Shown here: positions 9,779-21,339 of the stretch, piece by piece
Layout: the number at the start of each line of letters is the position of its first letter
Numbering within the stretch: position 1 is the first letter of the stretch
NCBI RefSeq assembly: GCF_008831285.2
Contig: NC_045147.1
Span: forward strand, 13,494,854 to 13,558,853
Length of the DNA: 64,000 nucleotides
Direction of reading: 5' to 3'
Source: Nymphaea colorata
Taxonomy: Eukaryota; Streptophyta; Magnoliopsida; Nymphaeales; Nymphaeaceae
Position numbers and translations under genes: made by a program
The notes under the pieces: model-generated
What the model was told of the DNA's origin: nothing
The model's input: only the letters and a program-made list of their open reading frames with translations
Databases searched by the model: none

Positions 9779-12700
9779 ATGGCTGCCTCATCATATGTCA
9801 CTCTACCCAATGTTGCCTCCTCCTCCCCATCATCTTCCTCTTCTTCCAACAAGCTATCATCTTCAATTTTGGGGACCGTTTCCCTGAAGAAGATGTCCGT
9901 CACTCACCACTTCCTGCAGAATCAGCCACTCTATCTCACCTCCAGAACTCTTACCATCAAAGCCATGGCTCCTCCGAAGCCCGCTGGAAAGGCTAAAAAG
10001 GGTAACCAAATGCTGCTGGCTTACCGTCTTCTTAGGGTAATTGAATGGTTTTACCAATTGCTTAGTTCTTGTGGGGATGCTTTGAAATTGCAGTGGTTGG
10101 AATAGTGAAGCTTGCTCTGGATGCCGGAAAGGCCACTCCGGCGCCGCCCGTCGGCCCTGCTCTTGGGTCTAAAGGTGTAAATATCATGGCGTTTTGCAAG
10201 GAGTACAATGCCAAGACGGCCGAGAAGGCTGGATACGTGATTCCGGTGGAAATAACGGTCTATGATGTATGTTGGGTGCTTTTCTTTTCCTTTTTTGTTG
10301 TTTTTCTTTCCTTGTGCAGTTGGACTATTTCCCAGGTTGAAGCGAATTATCTGTTGTTTGATGCCTGGAGGTGTGACTGATTTGCGTCTTGTATTGAAAT
10401 GAGACAGGACAAGAGCTTTACCTTTATTCTCAAGACTCCCCCTGCTTCGGTTCTTCTGCTTAAAGCTGCAGGTAAATCGTTATCCATGATTTTAACATCA
10501 TTTATGAGAGACGAGCTGCGGTGTTTTTGGACTGTTCTCCTTTTGGAATCCATGAATGTGAAGCATTTGTGCTGTAGAATTATTTGTGAAAACACATTGC
10601 GAACAACTTGATGGCCTCTACAAGGGGATATATGAAGGAAAATTGCTTCATGTTCTCCTGAGGTGATACTTGTAGCGGTTAATCGGCGATGATGCATAAA
10701 TTCTGTACAAGCAATTCTTGTTGAGACCGTGCAATGGTGATATACATGAACAATTAGGTTTCTTTCTCTATTTTATATAACATATTTATGGTGTATATGT
10801 GAATCTTTTACACGCGGTTCTTTGAGAGACTTGTAATCTTCGTCTCTGATAGTAACTTTCTTGATCTGCTTTTGCCTGCTGATGTTGGCTGCAGACCTGA
10901 CCACGTAAACACCTCTTTCTCTCTCTCGTGAGCAAACTAGTAGTATGTTTTACTTTGTCACTTGATTTCTATTTTGCAATACGGTTGTTTACTTAATTCA
11001 AGTACACATGAGAAAAAAATAAAGGTTAGAAACTTTACGGAAGTACGCTCAATTTTTTGAACGGTTAGCAAAAACAGCTAGTGTTTAAATATATTACGTT
11101 TAGCCACCTAATTACACATAAAAGGAGTGTTTAAATGAAAGTAATTTAAGCATGTATTTGTTATACCATGAAAATTTGGGCACGAATTTGGAAAGTTTTA
11201 AGGTTAGAATATGATATAGGTCCATGCTATCGGTTGGAAATCTTGGGTTGCGATATCATGACATGGACCGTTGTACCCACTTGTATAAAAGTTATGATAT
11301 ATGCCCATGGTCTTGCTAAGGAAGTATTGGGTTCACTCATCATTCTTTGACCATTAGACCCACTTGCATTATGTAAGGTGTATTTTGTTATCTTCTTGGC
11401 GTAGGAAAGCTTTTTCTTTTTCTGGGTAATCAAGCTGGGTAGGCAGAACTTAGCAGCCAAAAGTATGATTGCACTTATTTGATGCATTGAGAAAAAGAAA
11501 GCTATCTGGTGTATCTGTTGGTCGAATATTTTCATACTAGTTTTCACCTGTGTTGCTTGCCTTCCATTTTTTGTTGTTTTGAATAATTTATATCCCAAAT
11601 GGTTGGACCTTTGACCCGTTACTTATAACAAGATACACATTCATGATTCAAAAGGTTTACTATTTTCTGTAGACATGCTGCATAATGTCCACTGATGAAG
11701 CTACACACTATGAAATTTAGGAATTCAAGAATTTTAAATTGACTGATGGGATAGTTAAGAACAATTAGTTTGTGCTAGCTTTCGTTTGGTCTTGCACAGG
11801 TTCAACTTGTTCAATGTGAATGGTACTGACTGTCTCTGCCAGGGTAGCCAGTTATTGTCTCAATTGGGGCATCGAAGTGCAGTCCCTGTACCCTTCAAAA
11901 TAGAGGGTAGCATTTTGTCTGTGGATTTGGAAGGCAAACAGTTCCCTTGATCATATAATTTCAATAACATGTTCACCAAGTCAATTCATTATTTTGTTTA
12001 GTTATTGGTATTTATAGTGATGACTGCATTCAAGCTTAAGGTGGAGTTGATGACTGCATTCAAGCTTAAGGTGGAGCGGACTTTATTTGTTTCTATTTGT
12101 TCTCCTTGGGCACTTCAAGAACTGCACACACATGCACATGCACCACCGTATTTTAGTGCCTTTCTGGTTCTGATAATGGGAAAACTTTTGCACTTAAGTT
12201 TTCTCGGCTGATCTTTGCTATGAAATTATCGGGAACTGATTTCTTCTAAGAGTGCAGAATTACAAGCACTTGCCAACATTTGATCTAAAAGCAATGGTAA
12301 AGATAGAAAATTTGTTGGCTATGGATTTGATCTTCACAGTTCACTCTTTTACTTGATTGGAATCTTGGATCTTTCTGATAAATTTCTGGGGCTTTAAATT
12401 TCAAGAGCTCAAGATCTGCACTCTGAATCCTGAATTTCAAAATCATATGCATGAAAACTGAAACTTGTGAAATCATGAGGTTATAAAGTTAGATAAATTG
12501 GTGGTTGAGATGTTAAATTTCGTGAGTGATGCTGGTAGAAGCTCAATCTTCAATTCAGAGTTGAGGTGATATACATGGAACTCATCTTGGTACTGAAAAG
12601 GGAGCAACCAGGTAAGTCAGAATGCAAGAACTACGTGCATCAGTACTGGGAAAGGAAATGGGTAGCAAAATCAATATGTAGTCATCAAAAATTTATAGTT

Positions 12701-13888
12701 TATTGTAGGCAATTGCCTTTTTTCGTATCCTTTCCTGAGATTGTCAAAAACAAACAAACTGTCTGCTCATGTTGGAAGAGTTTGTGAAGCATACTTAGAG
12801 GTCATCTTTTTGCTTTATCTTACCTTTTAGTTTTACTTGCATATTTCCTCTCCGTTTTCCTTTTTTCTAGTTCTCAGGCCAACAAGAGTCCAAAAGTTGA
12901 CAGTTGCATGTGTTCATTATTTTGGTATCTATGCCTTGATAGGTCATGTTTCAAGTACTCCTTTTATGGTTACCAGATATCCTTTGAGATATCAGGGAAT
13001 TGATTATTTTTATTATCTAAAATACTAAAACTAAAACAAAAAATTAATGTACGTAAAATTTCCAAAGAAGTAATAATGTGACATTGTGACGACTGGTTTT
13101 GAGATCCAACTGCAATGATGCTTGGCAGAGCTTTTTCCATGTTGATTTCAATGTTATAAGAGATTTTCTTGATTGGGAATACCTGCACCCCTGGTGCCAT
13201 ACATGTGGACTTAGTACTCTTCTGATGTGGAGGTCCTTGCAAATCCATTATGCAGGAATTCATAAACTATGAGGATGTCATTCAGTTTTTCCAATTCTTA
13301 CCTAGTCTGTATTTATAAATTGATATGAATGTCCTTCTGGTCATTTTGTTGGTCGTTAAGGTAACTGATCCCCGTCATGTGGGTTCCTTCTTCTGATACT
13401 ACCGAAATTATGAGGACTTCATGTTTTTCGTTGGTCATACCCATATAATTGATTGCACAACTGCGTGCCCAAATGCAAAAACGTGAAGGTTCGATGATGA
13501 ATACTGATACCTTTATGACTGGAAACTGTTGCCTCACCTTATAGTATACTACAGCTATGAAGTTGAATTATAACTTGGGATTCTATCTTGCTGGATCATA
13601 TCACGACTTGCTACTGTCTCTGGAATTTTATTGTTGATACCTGTATTAAACCGTTGGAGCTTTATTTTTCCTCCTGTAGGTGTGGAAAAGGGTTCAAAGG
13701 ACCCAAAGACTGAGAAAGTGGGGAAGGTAACCATTGACCAAGTACGGGCCATAGCAACAGAGAAGTTGCCAGACCTGAACTGTTCAAGTATCGAATCTGC
13801 CATAAGGATTATTGCTGGCACTGCTGCGAATATGGGCATCGATATTGACCCTCCTGTTCTTGAACCCAAAAAGAAGGCAGTTCTGTGA
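9779..13888 (+). CDS. RPL11: Plastid large-subunit ribosomal protein L11 (nuclear encoded), 4 exons
   Basis: Exons are 9779-10001, 10094-10266, 10408-10471 and 13680-13888, all with GT-AG introns (92, 141 and 3208 bp). They total 669 nt and encode 222 residues. Residues 1 to about 61 are rich in Ser and Thr and poor in acidic residues, as in a chloroplast transit peptide; mature L11 then begins near [13 protein letters not shown]. The N-terminal domain has the L11 hallmark [19 protein letters not shown]. The rRNA-binding C-terminal domain ends with [13 protein letters not shown] and a Lys-rich tail. L11 binds the GTPase-associated centre of 23S rRNA and takes part in factor-dependent GTP hydrolysis during plastid translation. 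Length and sequence fit the plant family throughout, so the gene appears intact. The third intron is unusually long. Confidence 0.95.
12018..12076 (+). repeat. 30-bp tandem duplication in L11 intron 3
   Basis: The unit tgatgactgcattcaagctt plus aaggtggag occurs twice in a row with a period of 30 bp (12018-12046 and 12048-12076), with no difference between copies. It lies in the middle of the 3.2-kb intron. Confidence 0.9.
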
Positions 13889-15340
13889 TCTTTTTTCCTT
13901 TTCTTTTTAAATTTTTGTTAATTTGCACTGTATTTTTTCATATTTTTTAAAATGGTAACTCCTGGTTTTTGCATTTCTGCGATTGTAGCGTCGGACCAGC
14001 CTTGACAAGCCTAAAATGTACCATTTGTTTCTTAGATGATGTTGCTAGGTCTATTCCTCCATTTAAAATCCCCTTTCCGTTCTACCATGGATGCACTTGT
14101 AGTAGATTAGTGTGTTTTTGTAACCAATACATTATAAAAGATTTGAATATCCATCGATATCATCTATCTCTTAAGTATCATACCAAATCCTCCATCAGTT
14201 CAACCACTTTTTTTGAGAAATATGAGGTATCTAAGTTGTAAGACATCTATTCGTTGATTTCAAAAAAAAAAAAACAAAAGAATAGCGATAAGGTTGATGA
14301 ATAAATAAAATCCTGAGTCATTAAACAGTGATTTGGTTGATGATGAAAAAAGAGAGCTTTTACGCTGCCTGACATATCGCCTGGGCACCCCCAGGCGCAC
14401 TTAGGCAACCCAGCGGTCCTGACATATCGCATGCGAATTTTTTGTTTTCTTAAAAGAAAGTTTGTCATTTTCCCTTTTGTATTATATATATATATATATA
14501 ATTAACTTGGTTATGTAGTAATACACCTTACCACCTACTAATGAAGTGTAGTATATCTAGTATAATACGTTATTTAATATGTATTGTACATATTAAATGG
14601 TAAATATTGAAGCCCCATGTCTGCTGCTTTATGTTGAAGTTCAGTGCTGAGTATTTTGAAAACCGTTTGAATTAAATCATAACTAGAACAAACGGGTCGT
14701 CTTATGAATGAACGAGTTTTGGAACTCAAACAACTCGAAGGAGTTGGTCTGTCGTCGTCCTCCACGTCGCCCGCCCGTCGGCCAAACATTTTTGCAACTT
14801 ATTTAGCTATTTTAAATTGTGGGGCCGAACTGGATCATAATTGAATTCAATCATGCACCACTCACCAGCTTCTCCGCCGAAGACGCTGTTTCTCCTCCTC
14901 CATAAGTTCCACCACCATCCTTTCTTTTATGCAAAAAGGCCATCCAGACTCTGACAAATATGAAAAGAAGTTTCAATTAGCACTTGAAACAACGCATGTC
15001 ACCGTCTTAGTCACAATCAATGGGAAATCCACGCCGAACGAAAAGATATGCCTGCGGCCTGCCAATACGGACCTTTCCCTGTTAAATCGGATCTTGTACG
15101 CAATTGTAAAATTCTCAGCAAAAATTATTGGAAATTTTAACTTTTGCAAAATATAAATGACAAATTATATAACACGCTAAAAGTAATAACTCTTTGAAAG
15201 TATTCAGAAATAGTTGGGAACTGAAGCACGCTGAGGGCGTGTTTGGAGGCAAACCACGTATTTTTTTGCTGTGTTGGGTTGAAAGTGTTTTCCTGAAAAT
15301 GCCGTTTCCTCTAGCAGGCTTTTTACTAAGAATACTTGTC
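13889..15340. other. Intergenic region downstream of L11
   Basis: This holds the L11 3' UTR and AT-rich sequence with a (AT)n run at about 14482-14502 and an A-rich run near 14262-14278. No coding region can be supported. Confidence 0.5.
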
Positions 15341-15344
15341 CACT

Positions 15345-15550
15345 AGCGCTCGTTTGATTGTCAGGTAAAATTTAATGCGGTAAATTTACCATAGTAATTT
15401 TTTTTTAAAAAAATTACATGATCAAATTTCTCCCTCTTCCAATCTAAGGTCATGTTTGATGCACATGAAGAATTTAACGTGACAAATTTAATCTTGTTTG
15501 ATGCAGAGGGTAGAAAAATGAAGTAACTGTTAAATTTAACGCTGAAAATC
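15345..15550. repeat. AT-rich dispersed repeat flanking the gene-fragment cluster (left side)
   Basis: The phrase cgtttgat-tgtcaggtaaaatttaa recurs in related forms (catgtttgatgcacatgaagaattt, cttgtttgatgcagag) and resembles the repeat at 16585-16745, which also carries caggtgaaattt and cgtttgatg. This is the style of small non-autonomous elements inserted near genes, but no clear terminal repeats or target-site duplication could be set. Confidence 0.35.
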
Positions 15551-15701
15551 TTTCAAAACTACAGTAGATTAAAGTTGTATTAGCTTAATTCCATGACTGC
15601 TTTTCCCAAGAACTTCTACAGGGGCTCTCGACTGTTCATGAGCACCAAAAATTAATGAACTGTCTAGAAAAAACAAGTCACCAGATAATCTATCAGGTCA
15701 T

Positions 15702-15905
15702 TTAGCATAGCACCCAACTATGTGAGCTTTGAAAAGGAATGGTTCCTGTGAATCTATTATTAGACAAATCCAAGCTTCTCATGGACATTGACATGAAGAA
15801 GTCACTCAAAATGGGTCCTGAAAGTTTGTTAAAGCTTAGGTCCATCACAGTTAATTTTGTGTATAATTTTTTAAAAAAATATGCACCCTTCAAGGAAAAA
15901 AACAA
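15702..15905 (-). pseudogene. Fragment of a leucine-rich-repeat receptor-like protein
   Basis: The minus strand encodes LTVMDLSFNKLSGPIL and MRSLDLSNNRFTGTIP, two consecutive plant-type extracellular LRRs (LxxLxLSxNxLSGxIP pattern). Both spacing and residues fit receptor-like proteins and kinases. The frame ends soon after and no signal peptide, further LRRs, membrane segment or kinase domain is visible nearby. I read it as a captured or decayed gene piece rather than a gene. Confidence 0.6.
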
Positions 15906-16142
15906 CAGGACATCAAAGAATTGCAGGGATTCAAAAAAGAACCAATTTTCATATTGTTCTGCAAATTCTCAGCATTGAATATAGGCACATCAATGTTACC
16001 ATTCTTCAATTTCTTCTCTGAAGCACCCAATTCATCTCCAATCGCCAATGTGAGGGAGCTCGTCGACTGCAGGAGCACCCAATTCAAAGACGCTTCACAT
16101 GCTCCCAGCTCCAAATTCAGCGTGAGCACCACCAACTTCCTC

Positions 16143-16553
16143 ATGGCATTTTCTGTAATCCAGACATTTCTACCACGAACTTCATCGACATCATGGGGAT
16201 CCCTTTCCTCCTCCGACCTCTCTCGCAAGTACCGGCCTCCCTCCAAAGCCCCGATATTCCTTCACTCGTTGTTTACTCCATCCCCTACTGACCTTCATTT
16301 TGTTGTGCCGCTCAAGTCCACCAATTCCCCTTCTTCGTCTCCCATCTCCGATTCTGGCCTCTTCTTTCGCCGCAAGTTCCTTTACCTCGAGAGCCTATGG
16401 GTTAACTCCTCAGCGGCCATTGCGAAGAACCCCAATCTTCGGTCCGCGTCCATTGACAGCCTCAGAACCGTCAAGTCTTGCTTTCGGAGTATGGGACTCA
16501 GCCGCGATGACATCGGCCGGATCCTCAGCATGCACCCCCAACTTCTAACCTAG
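16143..16553 (+). pseudogene. Truncated plastid-type mTERF protein (N-terminal 136 residues)
   Basis: From the ATG at 16143 the frame encodes 136 residues and stops at TAG 16551-16553. The first 70 or so are Ser/Pro/Arg-rich like a plastid transit peptide. The end matches the start of the mTERF domain: FFRRKFLYLESL, NPNLRSA, then MGLSRDDIGRILSMHPQLLT. Intact plant mTERF proteins continue with several more 30-residue helical repeats, and none follows here. The wording is closest to the small single-exon SOLDAT10/EMB93-like group as I remember it, which is a weak judgement. mTERF proteins bind organelle nucleic acids and affect organelle gene expression. This copy lacks most of the fold and is probably a fragment. 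Confidence 0.7.
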
Positions 16554-16584
16554 GGAGGGAGCTCGTCTACTGCGGAGGGAGGAA

Positions 16585-16745
16585 GACGTGCAGGTGAAAT
16601 TTCACCCGCTCACTTTATCGTAAATGGGGTAAAATTACACCCCGTTTGATGTTTTTTTGTGTCGGGAGGGTGAAATTTCACCTGTCCGTACGTATTTCAA
16701 CTGCTCTATCAATTTTTTTTGGGGAATCAAACGGGCCCTAAGGTG
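16585..16745. repeat. Inverted repeat or MITE-like repeat immediately after the mTERF fragment
   Basis: gcaggtgaaatttcaccc at about 16589-16606 is matched in inverted orientation by gggtgaaatttcacctgtc at about 16668-16686, so the segment can fold back. The flanking cgtttgatg and aaacgggccc phrases resemble the repeat on the other side of the fragments (15345-15550). Confidence 0.5.
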
Positions 16746-17500
16746 CAGTGCATCACGTGAAAAACTAATGACTAAACTTGTCATTGATATATAAAATGGT
16801 CTTGTTGCTTCACATGAGATTTTGAGCTATATTGAGGATGATGCATCTATTTGTCAGTCAGCTGTGTCGATGCTAGAAGACAATGTTCGTTTACCCTATT
16901 TTATCGAATGATCATGAAAACATAGCACGTCTTTGACGGTGGAGATGAACAAGTTGTGGACTGTTACTTTTCATCGACTGTAAGTTTTGCAAATGTTTTT
17001 TCACCCACCATCAATGAATCAAAGCGAAGATGACGGCCTGTGAAGGGATCCGTTAGAGGAGATCTACTTGGCAGAGACCCATGAAGCCAATGGATATTTG
17101 AAAAAACTGCAACCTACAGTTTAAATTAATTAGCTGCAAATTAACTACCATTCACTTTAAACTAATTTCTAAAAACAGCTCTCAAAACTCATTTTTGTTA
17201 TCCAAACGGAGTTTCAGAAATAATGAGCCGAACTTTTGTCATGCACCAAGAACGCAGGAAAAAAAAATTGACTTATACAAAACCAAATTTTGATAAGAAA
17301 TACTTTTCGAGAATGTTATCCAAACGCAACTTAAAGTTCATTGAAGGGCATTAAAAACCAAGTACTTTCACGTCATGATACGCGTTATTCCTGGTAACCT
17401 CGAAACAAAGAAATGAAGAATCATGCAAAGGGATAGGGATCAATGTCTCTGCTGAGATATCGCCACTAAGATTAAAGAAACGTGGACGCCTTTTAGGAAG
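16746..17500. other. Intergenic region upstream of the MTP1 promoter
   Basis: AT-rich sequence with several phrases of the type tccaaacg that recur around 17200 and 17320. No coding region or known element recognised. Confidence 0.4.
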
Positions 17501-17508
17501 TTTATAAA
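17501..17508 (+). promoter_or_regulatory. Candidate TATA box for MTP1 transcription unit
   Basis: tttataaa is followed about 30 bp later by a CT-rich region (17540-17640, repeated ctctctc) typical of a plant transcription start and 5' leader. It lies 3.8 kb upstream of the MTP1 start codon, so its link to MTP1 depends on the inferred 5'-UTR intron. A second TATA-like cluster at 17770-17800 is an alternative. Confidence 0.35.
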
Positions 17509-17534
17509 GCCACCGAGCATGTGAATCTACCGGA

Positions 17535-20500
17535 ATCTGCAACCTTTATCTCTCTGCAACCTTTATCTCTCGTCTCTCTCTCTCTTTGCGGTTTGTTCTT
17601 TATCGGCTCTTTCTCTCGCGCCCGCTCTTCCCCCAACTTCACCACCACACAGCCCCCTCATATGCGCAATTACCCATGGTATTTCTCTCTCACCAACAGA
17701 TGTTTTTCTCCTTTTATTATTGATCATCTTAGGTGATTAATAATTGAGGATTGGACGCTGCTTTCCGTCTATGTATATATATATGTATATTATATATATA
17801 TTATCTTGACAGAGGCAATGATAGCTGAGCAACGCACAGCCTTCTCGCTCTCGGTCTGAGTGCGTACAATCGTCATTAAGCGCATTCACTCGCAAGAAAC
17901 CAAAAGGTGTGTCTCTCTGCCCAGGAATTACTCCCGAAGAATTTTGAAGGATTCCTTGAGATTATAGTTGGTGATGAGGATGAGTTGTGAGGATGTCTGC
18001 TTTTCCTTCTATTTCCATCCTCTCTTTTTTCCATGTTGGGTTTCCTCAAAGTGGTCAAGGGAGGGAACTTTGTTTGTGCCACTGAGTTTAAGCATTTGGG
18101 TCTGCTAGTTAATGGCGCTATTGGATTTGCCTTTTGAAGGGATGATTGTTTCAAGCGCGTAAGATCAATACTCCGGCGCTTTTGTTTTTCGTCTTGTTGA
18201 TTTAGTCAGGGGACCAGGGGACTTGGGAAGCCTTCTGCGCCTTGGCTCGAACGTTTTTGAGAAGATCCTTTTCGTTGTTTCAATATGGTTCGAAAATTTT
18301 GGAGCTCATCTTTTCCATTGTTTAAATCTGGTTATCATCTTTGACGGTTTGACCCTTTTTCCTGCTATATGGCTCTCTACAATTGTACACAATCATGCGT
18401 TTCCTTGATCCTATTCGCTGCTTTGGGTGCTTTTGTGTTGGTTGATTACTGTCACCGGATTGTCCATCGGATGAGGCATGCCATATATATCTCGCATGCA
18501 AAGAGAATGAACGCTGATTGCCGGCTTGATAATGCGAAGGCTTGTCTATGGCTCAGTTTAATTCAATAATAAGAGGGCTGATCGTTTTCGGCCGACAGCG
18601 ACAAGAGCAGCTTTATATTTGTGATCGTTTTTCTTTTGCATAATGGAGGAGTCTCTAGCATCTCTGCATCAAAACGTCCTTATTTAGTGACAACCAAACC
18701 TGTTGAACGTCATGTTTGAGGTTGACACGTTCAGCCGACAAAAAATAGCTTCTACCTGGTGTCGTCCTCTGCTGCACAACCCCAATGATCTACGCCTTCC
18801 CCTCCGGTCAGGTTTCTCTTCTTTCGTTGGTCCCAGCATGCTAGATGCCTGAAGCAGAGAGACAGAGGGAGACCAACGTGATGTGCTCTTCCTGTGGATT
18901 TAGGCCTTTCTGTTGGAGCAGCAAAGAAAGATGTCCATCCTCTTGTGGAAAATTGTGTCTTTCGGTTGCTTTAGGAGCAGTGATATCACTGTATTCGTTT
19001 CTTTGCGCTGATGTTCGCGAGATCGCGAGTTAATAGTGCTTTTTCAAATACTTCGTCATTTGAGCAGTGCATGTTGTTGAGAAATTGTTTGATTTGGATG
19101 CCTTTCCATGGTCAGCCATAACTTCTATGTTGCTTGATCTAATGTTCGGTTAGAGTACGTGTAATTTTTCTTTGGCATAGTTGGTGTTTGAAATCCAGGT
19201 GATGTGTTTGTGTGGTCTTAGAATTGAACATTTGCAGGGCAGGCTTTATTACATCAGTTGTGTCTTGCAATTTGTCTTTTCCGAAATGTTGTCTTTTATA
19301 TCAAAACTTTTTTGGCTATTTGTCAATAAATTCCATAGGCGTTATTATATGCTTCTGCACGCAATTTGAGGCTTCTTAGCCCCTGTTTTACAGCTCTTTT
19401 AATAAGGGTAATTTGGCTATGATTAAGCAGGTTGTGCCCTCGGTACAAATGCTACCATCATTATTTTACTCATCACAGTACTGACATTTTGGTACTCCTA
19501 AGTTCCTTTCCTCGTTGTGGTCTATGCAGTTTTGGGATGATGTATGGAGAAACTTGTCCGAAGTTCCTTTCAGCATGTTATTTGCTGGCGCTATTTTCTT
19601 CTGTACTTTTAAAAGATGGCTAGTTCATTGTTTCCATTCACCTCTTCGAACCAGAAGAAGATAACAGAACTATGCAACATAATGCAGATGTAGTTGTGAT
19701 AGTGCATCTAATTTCATGAAAGTTAGGTGAGAGCATTTTTTTATGCGTGTGTGTTTCTTAAATGGTGCAAGCAGTTGCTAAAGAAACAAACTAACAGTCA
19801 TCAATAATAAGAGGAAAGCAATTTGTAGTGGCAAACATAGGTTCAAATTCATACGATGGGCATTCATGAACCACAAGGTTTGCTATGCAGGAAGCCGGTT
19901 TGATTATTTAGAAGCTTCATTGCTGCTTGCTATCTAGATAACATTCTCCAACGCTACATTTTGGTATACAAGCAAGTGGCATGGTACAGGAGGAAGAAAA
20001 CAGGTTACTTTTTCATGCTAATTGCCTAAAATGACATTGAGATGAAGGTTAAAACTTAAAGACAAAAGATGTATACTCTAAGATTGAATTTTCTAGGTGA
20101 AGTGATAAGTGTTTTTATTGCTTACAACAGTTCAAACTTCTGATAAGTCTTCTCAGTTTTTCTTAAGGGCGGTTAAAAACTCCAGGTATTACTTTTTTTT
20201 TTTTTTTAGCAGCTGAACTTTTCCTGCTTTAGCATTCATGCATTTCCTTTTTACCCTTTTCGTTGATCCTTCTTCCATCAATACCTAAAAGGCCAAAACA
20301 ATAGGTTTGCTCTTCCCTTTTCATCCTGATAAGGAAAGGGTATCTCCTCACCATCAATAATTTTGAGGACTTTGTTAATGTAAAGGTTTTTGTCTTATAG
20401 AAATTTTGCAACAGCTAAATTATGTTGATGCAAGAGGAAATTCCTTTTCTCCCTATTTCATAGCTTCAGGACTTGTCTCTTTGTGTCACAGAGTTGGAAT

Positions 20501-21339
20501 AAGTAACACTGACTGGCTTTGTTTGACATGACTTAGTGCTGAGCATGTCGAGGACAATGAAATTCTTCTGCCAAACAAGCTGCTTAGATGGGACTTCATG
20601 AAATTGCACGATTTAGCAACTTTTTTGATATGTAAACTTTGATTAGGAGATGTTTGCTGGTCTCAGAAAAATGAAAGGGTTGTGGATTGGCGGTTGCCAA
20701 GGATCAGCTTAAGTTATTTGTTATGTTAACTAAATTTGAGTTAAGGAGAGATGGTAGTTTTGATTGTAAGTTTATTTTGTCACCTTACCTGGTAATCTCC
20801 ACTGGAATGATTTTCCCGGTTGTTTTTCAAAATTTGCCTTTATGTATGATAGATGGTTGTAACATTTGCACTTATTGTAGACTTGTCAAAATGGTAGTAA
20901 TAGAAGCAGGAGCAAGAGCTAACCTTCTTCAATTCATAACTAACCTTCTTGAATTTGTTTCTTTTATTCGTTCAAGATGATCTTCATTGTCTGAGATTTG
21001 TGTCCTTGATGTTCTCAACTGAAGTTGACTCCAGTTAGGTGTTACTTTTCGAGGTGCTGATACTTGAGGTGATATTGATCCTGGGTGTTGTTAGTCCATC
21101 GCATGTAGGATCTACTCATGCTTCAAACTAGTTACTTTTTCTGGGTTATGTTGCAATTCATGTTATTATATTTCCAGGTGGTGTTATTCAAGGTTAGGAA
21201 CTAAGTTCTGTTAGCTTATTGTTGGGAATCTTTCTCCCAAAAAATTGGTCACAGATTTCTGTAAAATTTCATGCACATAGAATTGCAAGTCTGCATGCTG
21301 TGACATTTAGTAATTGGTTTTTGAATATTCATGTTTCAG
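17535..21339 (+). other. Probable 5' UTR and long 5'-UTR intron of MTP1
   Basis: The MTP1 coding exon is preceded directly by a splice-acceptor-like tcatgtttcag, with the AG immediately before the ATG at 21340. No protein-coding exon can be recognised between 17535 and 21330. The 17535-17680 or 17820-17905 segments look like leader exons, the latter ending at a possible donor aaaag/gtgtgt. Arabidopsis MTP1 also has an intron in its 5' UTR. Exact leader exon limits are not determined. Confidence 0.45.

Noticed and set aside
15890-16246. 118-residue minus-strand open frame opposite the mTERF fragment
   Set aside because: No recognisable domain; the opposite strand carries the mTERF and transit-peptide signal.
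21331-21339. Upstream in-frame ATG for MTP1
   Set aside because: It lies in the splice-acceptor-like tttcag, and the family N-terminus starts at the next Met (21340).
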